DNA of 34,818 nucleotides from Myxococcales bacterium (GTDB lineage Bacteria > Myxococcota_A > Polyangia > Polyangiales > Polyangiaceae), in assembly GCA_016212965.1 (NCBI GenBank), contig JACRDA010000319.1, positions 1-34,818 on the forward strand, given 5' to 3'. The translations under genes and the position numbers were made by a program. The notes beneath the pieces are model-generated. The model was not told the origin of the DNA. It did not search any database and saw nothing but the letters and a program-made list of their open reading frames with translations. Positions 33,160-34,818 of this stretch are shown in pieces (within the stretch, counting starts at the first letter, position 1; every line of letters begins with the position of its first letter).

Positions 33160-34539
33160 ATGCGCGTCGCCTTCGCGTCGCTCTACTCGCCCCAGGTCGT
33201 GCACCTCGGCATGCTGCACGTCGCCGCGGTGCTGCGCGAGCGCGGGCACGAGGTCCACTTCTGCGAGGCGCACGGGCCCGAGGATCTCGTGCGGCGCCTG
33301 CGCCCGGTGCGACCCGATGTCGTGGGCTTCGGCGCCACGACGGGCATGCACGACGAGTACCTCGCGTGGGCGGCCGCCGTGAAGCGCGCGCTCGGCGCGC
33401 GGACCCTGCTCGGCGGCGCGCACCCGACCTTCGTACCCGGCATCGTGGCGCACCCCGCGCTCGACGCCGTCTTCCAGGGCGAGGCGGAGGAGTCGACGCC
33501 GGAGCTCTGCGAGCGTTTCTTGCAGGGCTCGAGCGAGCCCGTCGCCGGCGTCTGGTACAAGGCGGGCGGCGCGCTCGTGAAGGGGCCCGTGCGCCCGCCC
33601 CCCGCGGATCTCGACGCCCTGCCGTCGCCGGCCTTCGACCTCGTCTACGACGGCGATCCCGACAAGGGGCGCTTCCACGTCAAGCCGTTCCTCGGCTCGC
33701 GGGGCTGCGCGTACCACTGCACCTACTGCGGCAACGCCGGGTACCTCTCGCTCTACGGTCGGCACACCGCGCCGGTGCGCAAGCGCTCGCCGGCGCGGCT
33801 GGTCGAGGAGATCCGCGCGGTCGATCGGCGCTGGGGCATGAAGCTCGTGTGGCTCGCAGACGCGAGCCTCCTCACCGACGCCCCGTGGGCCGAGGAGCTC
33901 GCCGGCCGCATCCGGCGCGACGTCGGCAAGCCCTTCTTCTGCAAGGTGCGCGCGGACCACGTGACCGAAGCGGCCGCGGCGATGCTGGGCCGCGCCGGCT
34001 GCTACGCCGTCGGCATGGGCATCGAGAGCGGCGCCGAGCGCGTCCGCACGCGCGTGCTCGGGCGCAAGATGGCGGACGAGACCATCGTCCAGGCGAGCCA
34101 GCGCTTGCGCGCCGCCGGGATCCGCCTGCTCACCTTCAACATGGTCGGCATTCCGACGGAGACCTTCGAGGACGCGCTCGCGACCGTGGATCTCAACATC
34201 GCCTGCGCGCCCGCCTATGCCGAGGCGACGCTGCTCCAGCCCTACCCGGGCACGCCGCTCGCGCGCTGGGCCGTGCGCAAGGGCCATTTCGACGGCAACT
34301 TCGACGGGGTCGATTACTCCTATCTATCGACGACGCCGGTCCGTTACGGCAGCAATGCCGAGCGCGACCGGATCGAACGATTGCAGCGGCTCTTCGGCCT
34401 CGCCGTCGAGTTTCCCGAGGTGCGCCGCGCATTGCCGTGGCTCGTGCGGTTGCCCCTGCCGCGCCTGCACGACGCGCTCTTCCGGATCTGGTATCGTCTG
34501 GGCTTCGGACGACGCATTCACGGAATGACTCCGCCATGA
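33160..34539 (+). CDS. B12-domain radical SAM protein
   Basis: This 459-residue protein has an N-terminal Rossmann cobalamin-binding domain (about 1-125; LGMLHVAAVLRERGHEVHF and RPDVVGFGATTG) without a DxHxxG motif, so any cobalamin would bind without a His ligand. The radical SAM core follows, with GCAYHCTYC (C183, C187, C190) for the 4Fe-4S cluster and later VGMGIESGAERVR, NMVGIPTET and LLQPYPGTPL. The C-terminal helices match the magnesium-protoporphyrin/hopanoid-type class of B12 radical SAM enzymes, but the substrate cannot be read from sequence; candidates are C-methylation, cyclisation or lipid modification. The stop overlaps the next start by 4 bp (ATGA). It lies 65 bp after preA and may be a separate unit. 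Confidence 0.87.
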   Translation: MRVAFASLYSPQVVHLGMLHVAAVLRERGHEVHFCEAHGPEDLVRRLRPVRPDVVGFGATTGMHDEYLAWAAAVKRALGARTLLGGAHPTFVPGIVAHPALDAVFQGEAEESTPELCERFLQGSSEPVAGVWYKAGGALVKGPVRPPPADLDALPSPAFDLVYDGDPDKGRFHVKPFLGSRGCAYHCTYCGNAGYLSLYGRHTAPVRKRSPARLVEEIRAVDRRWGMKLVWLADASLLTDAPWAEELAGRIRRDVGKPFFCKVRADHVTEAAAAMLGRAGCYAVGMGIESGAERVRTRVLGRKMADETIVQASQRLRAAGIRLLTFNMVGIPTETFEDALATVDLNIACAPAYAEATLLQPYPGTPLARWAVRKGHFDGNFDGVDYSYLSTTPVRYGSNAERDRIERLQRLFGLAVEFPEVRRALPWLVRLPLPRLHDALFRIWYRLGFGRRIHGMTPP

Positions 34540-34818
34540 CCGACGCCGATCCCCGAGAGGTCCCTGCGGCTCGCGGCGTGTGGCGGCGCCGCTTGCGCCT
34601 CGCGCGCATCGTGGCGAGCGCCTCGGCGGTCGCGCTCGCGGGCGCCGTCCTCGAGGCCTGCCGCGCGGCAGCGACCTCGGCGGCTCCGGGCAGCGGCCAC
34701 CCCACGGCGCCGACGGCCGAGCCCGCCGCGCCGAGCGCGGTCGTCGACATCCCGCCGCCCGCGCCCGCCTCGACGCCGGCTGCGTCCGCGACGGGGCCCG
34801 CCACCCCGGGGACGGACA
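34536..34818 (+). CDS. Partial exported Pro/Ala-rich protein, cut by window end
   Basis: An ATG in the ATGA overlap with the radical SAM gene opens a frame that runs to the window edge (94 codons, no stop). It starts MTDADPREVPAARGVWRRRL, then has a hydrophobic stretch (about 24-40, VASASAVALAGAVLEAC) that could be a signal anchor or lipoprotein signal with Cys at about 42. A Pro/Ala/Thr-rich low-complexity region follows, of the kind that links a membrane anchor to a periplasmic domain. The overlap with the upstream gene suggests a common operon. The function cannot be told from this part. Confidence 0.65.
   Translation, partial: MTDADPREVPAARGVWRRRLRLARIVASASAVALAGAVLEACRAAATSAAPGSGHPTAPTAEPAAPSAVVDIPPPAPASTPAASATGPATPGTD

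Noticed and set aside
1..34818. tRNA, rRNA or riboswitch genes
   Set aside because: I saw no cloverleaf with GGTTCGA-type arm, no rRNA segment and no cobalamin riboswitch box near the B12-related genes.

Overview
This is a very GC-rich bacterial chromosomal segment. Three things point to the phylum Myxococcota (probably a Polyangia-type soil myxobacterium): serine/threonine kinase-like proteins fused to WD40/TPR or sulfatase-modifying (FGE) domains, several lipoproteins with Gly/Ser-rich linkers, and a myxobacterial-style Cys-rich 'CxSGxCVDGVCC' lipoprotein module. This placement is an inference; no rRNA, tRNA or other taxonomic marker lies in the window.

Region 1 (about 200-14355, all minus strand) is a candidate defense island of seven genes, transcribed right to left. 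It starts with an ABC/SMC-like AAA ATPase whose stop overlaps the start of a small caspase/CHAT-like protein (ATGA overlap). Next come a DrmD-like SNF2 helicase with tandem SAP-like N-terminal motifs, a 98-residue orphan, a HEPN-like protein with an RNKVAH (R-x4-H) motif, a 1335-residue Eco57I/PglX-type adenine methyltransferase, and a calcineurin-phosphoesterase-STAND ATPase fusion. The helicase and methyltransferase resemble the first two components of class 1 DISARM, but nothing resembling DrmA, DrmB or DrmC is present. Putative RNase, protease and NTPase components occupy the neighbourhood instead. This is the best candidate for an undescribed system. The phosphoesterase-STAND gene is visibly less GC-rich than the rest and may have arrived separately.

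Region 2 (14422-22565) holds a probable pseudokinase-TM-WD40-TPR protein, a secreted S37 tripeptidyl-peptidase-like lipoprotein, a Tat-exported superoxide-reductase-like protein, an FGE-sulfatase protein preceded by a broken kinase, and a two-TM bacterial PH-domain protein. It ends in a 366-bp non-coding stretch with hexanucleotide tracts and two identical 60-bp palindromic elements.

Region 3 (22566-30401) encodes mainly envelope proteins: a beta-propeller lipoprotein, an unknown lipoprotein, a 5'-truncated DUF1566 remnant, a Cys-rich/SBBP-type beta-propeller lipoprotein, a Pro/Tyr-repeat membrane protein, and a small lipoprotein. Between the last two, and divergent from the membrane protein, is a cobalamin-binding HTH regulator carrying the CarH light-sensor motifs.

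Region 4 (30496-34818, plus strand) contains the preT-preA pair for NAD(P)H-dependent dihydropyrimidine dehydrogenase (reductive pyrimidine catabolism). A B12-domain radical SAM protein follows, overlapping by 4 bp the start of a signal-peptide protein cut by the window end.
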